Source: Bacillota bacterium (GTDB lineage: Bacteria; Bacillota; Clostridia; Lachnospirales; Lachnospiraceae). Taken from it: a DNA stretch of 19,818 nt. A program made the position numbers and the translations under genes. Location: positions 1-19,818 of the forward strand of contig JAEZHX010000165.1 in assembly GCA_023436765.1 (NCBI GenBank), given 5' to 3'. The notes under the pieces were generated by a model that ran no database searches, was not told the DNA's origin, and saw nothing but the letters and a program-made list of their open reading frames with translations. Shown here piece after piece: positions 6,045 to 13,323 of the stretch. Each line of letters opens with the position of its first letter. The first letter of the stretch is position 1.

Positions 6045-9000
6045 CTACTTCACAAGCTTCAGCCTGCTGCCCTCCATGCTCTTCTCAATCAGGAGCTTCT
6101 TGTCGATTCTCTCCTTCAGCTCACCCACATGGGAGATGATACCAACCAACCGGTTACCGGCTGTCAGCGCGTTCAGGGTCTCGATTGCCTGCTCCAGAGA
6201 ATCACTGTCGAGGGAGCCGAAGCCCTCATCCACGAACATGGCATCCATCTCAATTCCGCCGGTATAGCTCTGTATGACATCGGATAACCCCAGTGCCAGA
6301 GAAAGCGCCGCCTTGAAGGATTCACCACCGGACAGGGACTTGACGGACCTGGCCTTGCCGGTATAATAATCCATTACCTCCAACTCCAAACCGGCTGAAC
6401 TTCTTAAGTCCGTAGCATCCTTCTTCCTCTGAAGAACATACTGGTGGTTCGACATCTGATAGAAACGTTTATTGGCCTCGTGAATTACCTTCTCGAAGTA
6501 GAAGGCCTGGACATATTGTTCGAAGGCAAGCTTACTCTTACCGGGCAGCTCTCCGCTTGCCGTTCGGGACAACCCGTTGATCATGAGATACTCCCGGCGC
6601 AGCTTCTCCTGCTGCCTGTTCTGCTCTCCCACCCTTCGGTAGATTACTTCATTATTCTTCAATCTGCTGAAGATCAGGCTCAACTGATCTCCAACCTCCT
6701 TATATTTCCCGTTCCATTCCTCCCGTGCGGAGAATAGTTGGTTAAGATCCTTCTCCTCCCGGCCTTCTGTATTCTTCTTCAGCTGCAGGATTCTGTTATT
6801 CAGAGCCTCCAATGTCCTATGGTAGGTATCAATGGTATTCTTCAGAGCCTTAAGCTCTTCTTCTGTCAGTAGTGCCTCCCGGTAAGCCGCTTCATCAGCC
6901 AGTCCGGCCTCCTGGAAATCACATTCCAGCAGCGTATTCACAAATAGCTCTTTCGCCCGGAGATAGTCCTTAGATTTTATGGCTTGCTTGTTCGTATGAT
7001 CGGTAAGGACTGCATTGGTCCTTCCGAGAAGCAGTTCACAATTTCGTAGGGCAGCCTCCGCTGAATTCAGCTGCTCCTGAAGCTGTTCCCACTCTTTCTT
7101 AAGCTCCCGGATGGCGTCTTCAGCATCCATCTTCGACGAATATCTCAGGTCCTTCTTTAACCCCTGGATCGTCCCGATAGATCTGTTTAAATCCACAATT
7201 ACTACACTCAGCTCTTCTCTGAGGACCGATATGCTCTCCTCGGCGGTCTGCAGTTCCCTCACAATCTCTGCAAGCCTCTTCGCATTCAGCTCCTTCCGGC
7301 GAACCTCCTCCGAAAGCTTCTTCTTCCTCTGCTCCAGCTCATTCATATCCTGCTCTGTTTCAGTAAGCTTCAATCTGGCAAACCCGGAGATCTCGTCTAC
7401 TTCATCACCGGAACGTAACGTCATCCTAATCCCATCCCCGCTCATTCCGGATAGCAGCAGCATCGCATTGTCTGTTAAGGCTTTCTCTAATGTTATTACT
7501 TTTGATTTTTGTGCTTCACACCTGCTTCCGGCAGACTGCAGCTCTTCCCTTACTTTCTCAAGGAAACGCTTCTCCCTGTTTAGCATCTCCTCACTGGGAG
7601 CACCTTCGGTTAGTTCTGCCTTATAGGGATGCTCTGTCGAACCACAGACCGGACAGGGCATGCCAGGCTCCAGTGAAGCAGCCAGGATACCCGCCTGTTC
7701 CCGGTAAAAATAGGCCTCCATCTCCGCGAAGGTCCTGCTCTTTCCGAGATAATCTCCCTCTGCGGATCTATAATCCATTGTGTAAGACTCGTACTTCTCC
7801 CGTTCCGCTTTTATTATCTCAATTTCCTGCAAAAGCTTCTGAACTTGCTCAGTGTACTTCCTAGCGTTCTCAAGCATGCCTTCACAGATTGCCAAAGCCT
7901 TCTCAGAGTCTGCATACTGCTCCTGCTCTGCTTGTATTAGATTCTGTTCCTGCTGCAGTTTCTCCTTTCCTTGAAGTAAGTCGCTAATCCGCTTCTCAAG
8001 AGCCTGTTTCCTATCCTCCATCAGGATACACTGCTTTTCTTGGGTGAGGATCGTATCATGCCTGATCGCTTCCTCCTCCAGTCGATTAACCTCCTTCTTC
8101 AGTTCTTCTATCCTGGGTTTATCGCTTTCTTTCGCCTTGAGTTCCTCATTCAGACTCTGTTCCTCCGCGCGGAGTCTGCACAGCTCTGCCCTTTCCCGTT
8201 CGATAGTTTCCTCCAGGTCCTTTAAATCCTTCGTAACTCCTAAATATGCATCCTCAACAGGCTTAACGGAATGAAGTGCTATCTCTCCTCTTAAGTACCG
8301 CTCCTCTTCCCTTGCCATCTGCTCTGCTGCCTGAATCAGCTTATGGTATTCCTCCTCGGCTCCCCTAAGCTCTGCGAACATCCGGTTAAATTGTTCTGCC
8401 AGGGAGCATTCAGCTGAAATATTCTCAAGCTCTTTCTTAATATAATCATTTTTAAACTTCATCTCATCATACAGGTTCTGATCCGCGCTTAATATCTCTT
8501 TCAGCAGCTCCATCATTTTCGTAACCTGATTAATGTCTCCGGATTTGATGCCATCTTCCATCGCAGCCTTATGGATACTATCCTCACCACAGGCAATACC
8601 GCTTAAGTATTGTAGAATACCGCGGTCCGTCTCCTCGCATTGACGCCTAAGCTTTCCCGACATTTCCTTTAGTCTCTGCTGAAGATAGGCAAACTGTTGT
8701 GTCCCGAATACCTTACGAAAGATCATTCCTCGCTCATCGCTGCCTGCTGTCAGCAGCTGAAGGAATTCCCCCTGTGCAAGCATGGAGATCTGCTTGTATT
8801 GCCTCCAATCAATCCCCAGAAGCTCTGTTACTGCCTGGGTCACCTGGGCATATCCGCTGATTACCCTTCCGTCAGGAAGTATTAAGGTAGCATTATTCTT
8901 CTGTTCCGTAGTGCCGCTGCCCCGTTTCTTCGACCTTAAGTAGCTGGGGTTCCGCAATATTTTATATTCTCGGTGGTGATGAATAAAGGTCAGCTCAACA

Positions 9001-9233
9001 TAGGTTTCCTCTTCCTCCTCCGCATAATCACTTCGAAAGGAATCCGCAGTTCTGTTCTCCCCACTGGCATTCCCATAGAGGGCGAAGGAGATTGCATCGA
9101 ATATGGTGGTCTTTCCTGAACCGGTATCTCCGTTGATCAGGAACAGCCCGGCAGTTCCCAGCTCGGAGAAGGGTACCTCAGTGACTCCGCGGAACGGCCC
9201 GAAGGCGCTCATTACTAATTTCACGGGCTTCAT
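6045..9233 (-). CDS. sbcC: SbcC, ATPase subunit of the SbcCD (Rad50/Mre11) nuclease
   Basis: A protein of 1062 residues, typical for SbcC. It is an SMC-like ATPase that, with SbcD, cleaves DNA hairpins, palindromes and blocked double-strand ends. Walker A is NGDTGSGKTT (Lys41-Thr42). The Q-loop glutamine is Gln154 in LAQGEF. Two very long Glu/Lys/Leu-rich coiled-coil arms (about 185-510 and 545-870) flank the zinc-hook CPVC (Cys527, Cys530), where two molecules dimerise. The C-terminal ABC half carries signature LSGGE (967-971), Walker B MFVDEGFGSLD (Glu1003 catalytic, D-loop to Asp1009) and switch His1035 in IISH. Its ATG overlaps the sbcD stop by 4 bp, so translation is coupled. All key residues are present, so it should be functional. 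Confidence 0.97.
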   Translation of the reverse strand: MKPVKLVMSAFGPFRGVTEVPFSELGTAGLFLINGDTGSGKTTIFDAISFALYGNASGENRTADSFRSDYAEEEEETYVELTFIHHHREYKILRNPSYLRSKKRGSGTTEQKNNATLILPDGRVISGYAQVTQAVTELLGIDWRQYKQISMLAQGEFLQLLTAGSDERGMIFRKVFGTQQFAYLQQRLKEMSGKLRRQCEETDRGILQYLSGIACGEDSIHKAAMEDGIKSGDINQVTKMMELLKEILSADQNLYDEMKFKNDYIKKELENISAECSLAEQFNRMFAELRGAEEEYHKLIQAAEQMAREEERYLRGEIALHSVKPVEDAYLGVTKDLKDLEETIERERAELCRLRAEEQSLNEELKAKESDKPRIEELKKEVNRLEEEAIRHDTILTQEKQCILMEDRKQALEKRISDLLQGKEKLQQEQNLIQAEQEQYADSEKALAICEGMLENARKYTEQVQKLLQEIEIIKAEREKYESYTMDYRSAEGDYLGKSRTFAEMEAYFYREQAGILAASLEPGMPCPVCGSTEHPYKAELTEGAPSEEMLNREKRFLEKVREELQSAGSRCEAQKSKVITLEKALTDNAMLLLSGMSGDGIRMTLRSGDEVDEISGFARLKLTETEQDMNELEQRKKKLSEEVRRKELNAKRLAEIVRELQTAEESISVLREELSVVIVDLNRSIGTIQGLKKDLRYSSKMDAEDAIRELKKEWEQLQEQLNSAEAALRNCELLLGRTNAVLTDHTNKQAIKSKDYLRAKELFVNTLLECDFQEAGLADEAAYREALLTEEELKALKNTIDTYHRTLEALNNRILQLKKNTEGREEKDLNQLFSAREEWNGKYKEVGDQLSLIFSRLKNNEVIYRRVGEQNRQQEKLRREYLMINGLSRTASGELPGKSKLAFEQYVQAFYFEKVIHEANKRFYQMSNHQYVLQRKKDATDLRSSAGLELEVMDYYTGKARSVKSLSGGESFKAALSLALGLSDVIQSYTGGIEMDAMFVDEGFGSLDSDSLEQAIETLNALTAGNRLVGIISHVGELKERIDKKLLIEKSMEGSRLKLVK

Positions 9234-10375
9234 TCCACATCACCCTCCAATTCTTCCAATATCTTCTGCATGATGGCTCTTTGTTCTATATTCATAGGCT
9301 GATTATTCTGATTTTCATAGAACTCTTCAAACAGCTCCAGAGAGCTCCGCTCCTCTACCTTAGCAGCAGCAAGCAGTGCCTCAGCATTCCATGCGGTCCG
9401 GCTATTCTCGAAATCCAATCTCATGATATTGGGATAGACACTGCGGAGCTTGCCGATCGCGTCATAGATCTCCTCCTCATCCGTCAGTGTTGCATGGATG
9501 TAATCCAAGGTATTTGCCTGACTATAAATCTTCGGATCCGTCAATGCATGAATCGGACCTTTGATTTCACGAAGATCTCTGATCGGAACGAGTGGTAGCT
9601 TCGTATAACTCACTTCCGATTTCTTCCCGATCTCTATTAATGTAACGGATTTTATCTGGCGGGCTTCCGAGAAGGAGTACTTTAAAGGGGAACCCGCATA
9701 GCGGACCGTATCCCTCCCAATCCTCTGCGGACCGTGTAAATGTCCCAATGCCACATAATCGAAGGCTTCGAAGACAGAAGCATCAATATTGTCCAGCCCC
9801 CCAATAGAGATAGTCTCAGAATCGCATTGTTCGGGCTGTGTATCCCCGCTGGTAATGAACTGGTGGGCGACTAAGATATTCCGTGCAGATGCATCCACCT
9901 CTCCGTTATTTATGATTGTTTCCACTGCCTCCTGATAGGTCTCCACCTCAGGATAATAACGCCTGACCAGAGCAGGCTTGACAAAGGGCAGCAGATATAC
10001 CTGCAAGGGGCCATGCTCATCCGTCAAAGCAACCTTCTCCAGCTTCCCCTGATAGGTTCCCGCGATATGAATCCGGGTATCCCCAAGGATCCTACCGCCA
10101 AAGTCGATCCGCTCAGCAGAATCGTGATTGCCACTGACCAGAAACACCTCCAGACCCCTCTGATAAAGCTCTGTTAGGAACCAATCAAAAAGCATGACTG
10201 CCTCCACACTGGGAATTCCCTTATCATATACATCCCCGGCAATCAGAATCCCTTGTGGCTTATGCTCGTCAGTAATCTGCAGAATCTGCTGTAAAATATG
10301 CTGCTGGTCCTCGATCATCGAAAACTCATTTACCTTCTTTCCGATATGTAAATCCGAAGTATGTACAAATCTCAT
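9230..10375 (-). CDS. sbcD: SbcD, nuclease subunit of SbcCD (Mre11 homologue)
   Basis: A calcineurin-like metallophosphoesterase of 381 residues that acts as Mn2+-dependent 3'-5' exonuclease and hairpin endonuclease with SbcC. All five phosphoesterase motifs are visible: SDLHIG (Asp8, His10), AGDVYD (Asp48), SGNHDS (Asn83, His84), VAHQF (His171) and GHLHGPQ (His212, His214). The capping domain follows at about 260-340. The C-terminal helical segment (about 340-381) is where the coiled-coil base of SbcC binds in the family. AGGGGAG lies 5 nt before the ATG. It is the first gene of the two-gene sbcDC unit, with a leader of about 110 nt upstream. Confidence 0.96.
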   Translation of the reverse strand: MRFVHTSDLHIGKKVNEFSMIEDQQHILQQILQITDEHKPQGILIAGDVYDKGIPSVEAVMLFDWFLTELYQRGLEVFLVSGNHDSAERIDFGGRILGDTRIHIAGTYQGKLEKVALTDEHGPLQVYLLPFVKPALVRRYYPEVETYQEAVETIINNGEVDASARNILVAHQFITSGDTQPEQCDSETISIGGLDNIDASVFEAFDYVALGHLHGPQRIGRDTVRYAGSPLKYSFSEARQIKSVTLIEIGKKSEVSYTKLPLVPIRDLREIKGPIHALTDPKIYSQANTLDYIHATLTDEEEIYDAIGKLRSVYPNIMRLDFENSRTAWNAEALLAAAKVEERSSLELFEEFYENQNNQPMNIEQRAIMQKILEELEGDVE

Positions 10376-10412
10376 CTTGCTCCCCTGTTCTTATCTCCTG
10401 GAATAGTCCGCT

Positions 10413-10481
10413 TTATCGTCCGGCATTACCTTACTGTGATACAGTCTCACACAATGATCTCAGGATCACATTATCGCCGGC
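10413..10481 (-). other. possible structured leader of sbcDC
   Basis: Between the likely promoter and sbcD, GCCGG and CCGGC (10476-10480 and 10420-10424) can close a stem. Inside it are a hairpin TGATC-N4-GATCA (10455-10468) and a shorter GTGA/TCAC pairing (about 10436-10450), giving a three-way junction. TTATCG(T)CCGGC is also directly repeated at 10413-10424 and 10471-10481. It matches no riboswitch that I recognise. It could equally be unselected sequence. Confidence 0.25.
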
Positions 10482-10491
10482 TGTTCTGTAA

Positions 10492-10500
10492 ATTATAGCA
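10492..10500 (-). promoter_or_regulatory. extended -10 promoter of sbcDC
   Basis: On the reverse strand TGC-TATAAT gives a perfect extended -10 (TATAAT at 10492-10497). The region 17 bp upstream has no good TTGACA, which an extended -10 can tolerate. Transcription would start near 10485, giving a leader of about 110 nt. No LexA-type box was recognised. Confidence 0.5.
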
Positions 10501-10590
10501 TATTTGCGATACTTCGACCATGGAAATATGATCTTATTTTATATTCTACCGGCAAAATACTGAACTACTTTCTTGGGTTTGGTTTGGTAA

Positions 10591-10836
10591 TCAGAGGAAC
10601 CCCCACTCCTTAAATTTATGATCCAGCTGTATTTTGATGCAGTCAGGCAGCTCGTCCGCAAGCCTAAGCTGTAATTCTTCTACCAGCTCCTCCTCATGCA
10701 ATGCCTGAAGAAGGTATTTTGTCTCATAGATACCAAGGCGTATATGCCACCCGGTATGGGTGTTGGTAATGCAAAATACCGGCAAATCACTATCATATAC
10801 ATCAATTTTATTAATTTCCAGGTGCTTGACCACCAT
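10591..10836 (-). CDS. small protein of unknown function (81 residues)
   Basis: I do not recognise this protein. It starts with a very strong ribosome site (AGGAGG at 10843-10848, 6 nt before the ATG), which supports translation. It is soluble-looking, acidic and leucine-rich, with no signal peptide or membrane segment. The first half (VVKHLEINKIDVYDSDLPVFCITNTH) looks like beta strands. The second half (YLLQALHEEELVEELQLRLADELP) is strongly helix-prone, and single cysteines lie near residues 22 and 66. It lies downstream of the micropeptide terminator on the same strand with no convincing promoter of its own, so read-through from the peptide/kinase unit is possible. No link to sbcD downstream is evident. 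Confidence 0.7.
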   Translation of the reverse strand: MVVKHLEINKIDVYDSDLPVFCITNTHTGWHIRLGIYETKYLLQALHEEELVEELQLRLADELPDCIKIQLDHKFKEWGFL

Positions 10837-10868
10837 ATCCTTCCTCCTCTATGCCATACAGATATTCA

Positions 10869-10885
10869 AAAGCCTTACAGGCTTT
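10869..10885 (-). other. short perfect hairpin in the leader of the 81-residue gene
   Basis: AAAGCCT (10879-10885 on the reverse strand) pairs perfectly with AGGCTTT (10869-10875) over a 3-nt loop, followed by TGAATAT. It lies between the upstream terminator and the AGGAGG site. It could be a weak second terminator or a leader hairpin protecting the mRNA end. Confidence 0.4.
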
Positions 10886-10895
10886 CTTTCATCAT

Positions 10896-10946
10896 GTAAT
10901 AAAGGTTCATCCTTGATCCGATATACTTCGAAGCAAGGATGAACCT
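10896..10946 (-). terminator. intrinsic terminator of the micropeptide unit
   Basis: On the reverse strand AGGTTCATCCTTG (10934-10946) pairs perfectly over 13 bp with CAAGGATGAACCT (10903-10915) across an 18-nt loop, followed by TTATTA. Together with the last stem bases this gives a U-rich tail. The plus-strand side lacks a T run, so it ends minus-strand transcripts. It begins 28 nt after the micropeptide stop, which bounds that ORF as a short transcription unit. Confidence 0.7.
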
Positions 10947-10974
10947 CTAAAATAATATAATTCCCCACCGAATG

Positions 10975-11031
10975 TTACTTGATTCCAAAAATCCACTTGA
11001 TTAAATCATAGAACCCAAATGCCAATATCAT
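10975..11031 (-). CDS. 18-residue amphipathic micropeptide next to an Agr-like system
   Basis: An ATG at 11029-11031 opens an 18-codon frame ending in TAA at 10975-10977 and encoding MILAFGFYDLIKWIFGIK. AAAGGGGG (11040-11047) lies 8 nt before the ATG, a strong ribosome site. An in-frame TAG just upstream rules out a longer form. The peptide is hydrophobic with Asp9, Lys12, Gly16 and Lys18. On a helical wheel Asp9, Lys12 and Gly16 fall on one side, so the C-terminal two thirds can form an amphipathic helix. The core DLIKWI resembles DLVKWI of staphylococcal delta-hemolysin. It follows the AgrC-like kinase gene by 73 bp, behind its own promoter and a LytTR-like repeat pair, and ends at a terminator. 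It has no cysteine, so it is not a thiolactone AgrD. It might be a PSM-like, signalling or toxic peptide. Confidence 0.55.
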   Translation of the reverse strand: MILAFGFYDLIKWIFGIK

Positions 11032-11052
11032 ATGAATCGCCCCCTTTGCCTA

Positions 11053-11081
11053 TTCATATCATAGGTAAGGAGGCGCTTCAA
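11053..11081 (-). promoter_or_regulatory. candidate promoter of the micropeptide
   Basis: On the reverse strand TTGAAG (11076-11081), a 17-bp spacer and TATGAA (11053-11058) form a moderate promoter starting near 11046, just at the ribosome site. An overlapping register, GAAAAT (11081-11086) with TATGAT (11058-11063), also has 17-bp spacing and abuts the direct repeat. Both are weak, as expected for a promoter that needs an activator. Confidence 0.45.
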
Positions 11082-11086
11082 TTTTC

Positions 11087-11115
11087 ATGTCGTGAGATGC
11101 AAATTTATGTCGTGA
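11087..11115 (-). promoter_or_regulatory. LytTR-type direct-repeat site upstream of the micropeptide
   Basis: The 9-mer TCACGACAT occurs exactly twice on the reverse strand, at 11107-11115 and 11087-11095, separated by 11 bp. LytTR regulators such as AgrA and ComE bind pairs of about 9-bp direct repeats roughly 12 bp apart, placed just upstream of a weak -35. Spacing, orientation and position fit. The bases do not match the published AgrA/ComE consensus, so the assignment rests on layout and on the adjacent LytTR gene. The distal copy overlaps the kinase stop codon. Confidence 0.5.
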
Positions 11116-12445
11116 ATGAAGGGGATTGCAGGAAGATCTCTACCTGGAATTTTCCCTCCAGATTATTGAATCTGATATGTCCATGATTTCGTTCCACGGC
11201 TTCAATAATATTACGGATTCCAAATCCATGGTTTTTCTTCTCACTTTTCGTTGTTCCCTTCCCCAGGAGATTTAAGTCCACCGCCTTCCGGACAGGGTTT
11301 TCGACAGAAATGTATATGGTATCATTTTTAATTCCGACGGTTACTTCGATTGTCTTTGTTGCCATAAGACCCGAGTCTCGACAGGCTTCTATTGCATTTG
11401 TTATGGTATTACTTAGTATCGTGCATAAGTCCATATCAGTCACGCTAAGCTCCGGCGGCAGTATTCCGTCGAGGGTAATCCTAATTCCCTCCTTATTTGC
11501 AATCGGTACCATATAGCTTAACATGGCATCCACGATATCATTGCCGCAATGGATTCTGTTTGATACCAATCCATCCACTTCCGATGAAACCTCAGCGATA
11601 TATTTGGCTAACTCTTCGAATTTCTGCTGCTCTGCCAGTACTCTCATACAGCCGATATAAGACTTCAGATCATGCTTAAATCTTCTTAGCTCCTGATCAT
11701 TCTCCAGAATGTTGATATAATAGCTTTTTTGAATATTCAGATACCAATCCTTCAGATGGTTCTGAAGCTGATAATTCTTCCTCTTATCATTCACCCAGAT
11801 GAATAATACTGTACCAATGCTATAAATAATACAAACCAGAGTGACACTGATCACGGCCACCTTATCAAAAAGAGGATTAATAGGATCCTTTGCCCGCGAT
11901 ATCTGTACAAAGGTTAATACCAGTGCACAGCAGAGCAATCCCGGCAAACCCAAGGCCAGATATCGGAAGGAAATATTTCTGATCCAGGGGTATCCTGCCT
12001 TCCTAATATGCCGGAAAAGAAAGGAGATTGCTAGTACGATACAGATATTGATCAGGATGGCCAGGATGCGCCATTGATACATATCCCAGAAAATCGATTC
12101 CTTACGGTCGAATAAGATAGAAAGCAGGGAAGAAATCAGAGTCCCAATGACATAATTTAAGATATACGCCATGATATACATTATGGTCTTCTTCAGAAAG
12201 GTTTCTCTTACGAGACTCCAAATAAGAATAATCTCCAAGATAAAGCAAATCGGAGGCAGGTTACTCCGGTAACCCTTCAGCACCATCCAAGCCAGCACCA
12301 GCGCAACGGCTCCAAATGCTGTAGCATAAGGCCATATCGCCTTTTGCAGCCTGCAGGAAAGAAGCCCTGCCATAACAAGTATAGAATTAGTAAATTCCAG
12401 ATACTCAATAAGTATAATATAAAATAACTCTGTAGGATGATCCAA
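11105..12445 (-). CDS. AgrC-like GHKL sensor histidine kinase
   Basis: A membrane sensor of about 446 residues. Some six hydrophobic segments in the first 220 residues form the receptor domain, followed by the HPK10-type phosphorylation motif RRFKHDLKSYI (His258). A GHKL ATPase domain follows with NTITNAIEA (N-box) and KNHGFGIRNI (G-box). This is the layout of AgrC and other peptide-pheromone receptors that signal to LytTR regulators. The frame is open from 12454, but that TTG touches the AAGAAGAAGGG site. The TTG at 12443-12445 lies 9 nt after it and just past the regulator's stop, so it is the better start. Coupled to the regulator gene upstream. No AgrB gene is visible nearby, and the ligand is unknown; the micropeptide is an untested candidate output or signal. 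Confidence 0.9.
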   Translation of the reverse strand: MDHPTELFYIILIEYLEFTNSILVMAGLLSCRLQKAIWPYATAFGAVALVLAWMVLKGYRSNLPPICFILEIILIWSLVRETFLKKTIMYIMAYILNYVIGTLISSLLSILFDRKESIFWDMYQWRILAILINICIVLAISFLFRHIRKAGYPWIRNISFRYLALGLPGLLCCALVLTFVQISRAKDPINPLFDKVAVISVTLVCIIYSIGTVLFIWVNDKRKNYQLQNHLKDWYLNIQKSYYINILENDQELRRFKHDLKSYIGCMRVLAEQQKFEELAKYIAEVSSEVDGLVSNRIHCGNDIVDAMLSYMVPIANKEGIRITLDGILPPELSVTDMDLCTILSNTITNAIEACRDSGLMATKTIEVTVGIKNDTIYISVENPVRKAVDLNLLGKGTTKSEKKNHGFGIRNIIEAVERNHGHIRFNNLEGKFQVEIFLQSPSFTT

Positions 12446-12446
12446 A

Positions 12447-13142
12447 TCACACAACCCTTCTTCTTAAATAATCCATATATTGATCCTTAAACTTCTGCGC
12501 CCTTCCCCTACTGATCTTAATCAACGTGCCATTATCCATAAGAACACTCCCGGCAACCCGCCTTACATGCTCCAGGTTAATCATATAAGATTTATGTATA
12601 CGGCAGAAATCCCGTCCGGATAAACCGGTTTCCCATTCTATCATATTTTTTCTGACCAAAAATTCCTTCTCAGGGGTTACAAGAATAGTATACTTGTCCT
12701 CTGCCTTAATATATTGGATGTTTTTTGCCTTCACAAAGGGACACTGCCTGTCTTCCGTGGATACAACGAAATTCTCACCGTACTCCCTCATCGCCTGATC
12801 CAACAGCTTATAAAGCTTCTCCTTGATCACAGGCTTGGTCAGATATCCATATACCTGCCTTCCAAAGGCATCCTGCATAAATTGTTTATAATTCGTGATA
12901 TAAATGATCATGATATCCTGTCGGCTATTCTGAAGCAGTTCCTTTACCTCTATGCCGTTCATGCCATCCATCTCAATATCAAGCAGTAAGAGATTTATTT
13001 CTCCGGCATAGGATAAAAATTGCTCACCTGAAGCAAACAGGACGATCTCATCATCTGTATTTCGGTCTTGTAGATAGTCCCTGCAAAGTGTATGAATACT
13101 ATCACGACATGCCTTGGTATCGTCACAAATCGCAATTCTCAT
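12447..13142 (-). CDS. LytTR-family response regulator (AgrA/ComE type)
   Basis: A cytoplasmic DNA-binding regulator of 231 residues. The receiver domain (1-120) has the acidic pair Asp7-Asp8 in ICDDT, phospho-acceptor Asp55 in LLLLDIEMDG, switch Thr in IYITNY and the conserved Lys in YLTKPV. The LytTR domain (about 130-230) has FVKAKNIQYIKAEDKY, RIHKSYMINLEHV and KISRGRAQKFKDQYMDYL, characteristic of this beta-strand DNA-binding fold. Phosphorylation by the coupled kinase should allow binding to paired direct repeats. A fitting pair lies at 11087-11115, downstream of the kinase and ahead of the micropeptide. GGAGA precedes the ATG. It has a strong promoter with a dyad over the -35, and the next gene upstream is a terminated tRNA. 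Confidence 0.95.
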   Translation of the reverse strand: MRIAICDDTKACRDSIHTLCRDYLQDRNTDDEIVLFASGEQFLSYAGEINLLLLDIEMDGMNGIEVKELLQNSRQDIMIIYITNYKQFMQDAFGRQVYGYLTKPVIKEKLYKLLDQAMREYGENFVVSTEDRQCPFVKAKNIQYIKAEDKYTILVTPEKEFLVRKNMIEWETGLSGRDFCRIHKSYMINLEHVRRVAGSVLMDNGTLIKISRGRAQKFKDQYMDYLRRRVV

Positions 13143-13182
13143 AAATAGTCTCCATTCCTACTTTTTCCTGCTGTTATGATTC

Positions 13183-13210
13183 ATTATACTGAAATCATAA
13201 ATTTTGTCAA
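13183..13210 (-). promoter_or_regulatory. promoter of the regulator-kinase operon
   Basis: On the reverse strand a perfect TTGACA (13205-13210) and a perfect TATAAT (13183-13188) are separated by 16 bp. Transcription should start near 13176, about 34 nt before the regulator ATG. The near-consensus boxes suggest substantial basal expression unless repressed. Confidence 0.8.
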
Positions 13211-13227
13211 TTAATGTTATTTATGAT
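13194..13227. promoter_or_regulatory. 9-bp inverted repeat over the operon promoter
   Basis: ATCATAAAT (13194-13202) and its exact reverse complement ATTTATGAT (13219-13227) flank 16 bp that include the whole -35 box. Half-site centres are 25 bp apart, between two and three helical turns. It is a plausible repressor site, but the sequence is AT-rich and no binder is known. Confidence 0.4.
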
Positions 13228-13286
13228 CAAATAAGAATATTTCGACATTCATAGGATTCTGATCATCTTCCATCAATACTTACAGA

Positions 13287-13317
13287 CAAAAAAAATGAAG
13301 TCCTACGACTTCATTTT
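13287..13317 (-). terminator. terminator of tRNA-Gln
   Basis: On the reverse strand AATGAAGTC and GACTTCATT form a tight stem with a 4-nt loop followed by a run of Ts (13288-13295), a textbook intrinsic terminator just after the tRNA. The A-rich side could also help terminate plus-strand reads, since TTTTAATT follows there. Confidence 0.9.
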
Positions 13318-13323
13318 AATTAG

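Noticed and set aside
7111..7626. Long plus-strand ORF antisense to sbcC
   Set aside because: It is serine/leucine-rich, as expected opposite a Glu/Lys-rich coiled coil, and lacks a ribosome site. It is a shadow of sbcC.
13102..13110. Third copy of the LytTR-like 9-mer inside the regulator gene
   Set aside because: It has no second repeat at the right distance and lies in a coding region in opposite orientation, so it is probably chance.
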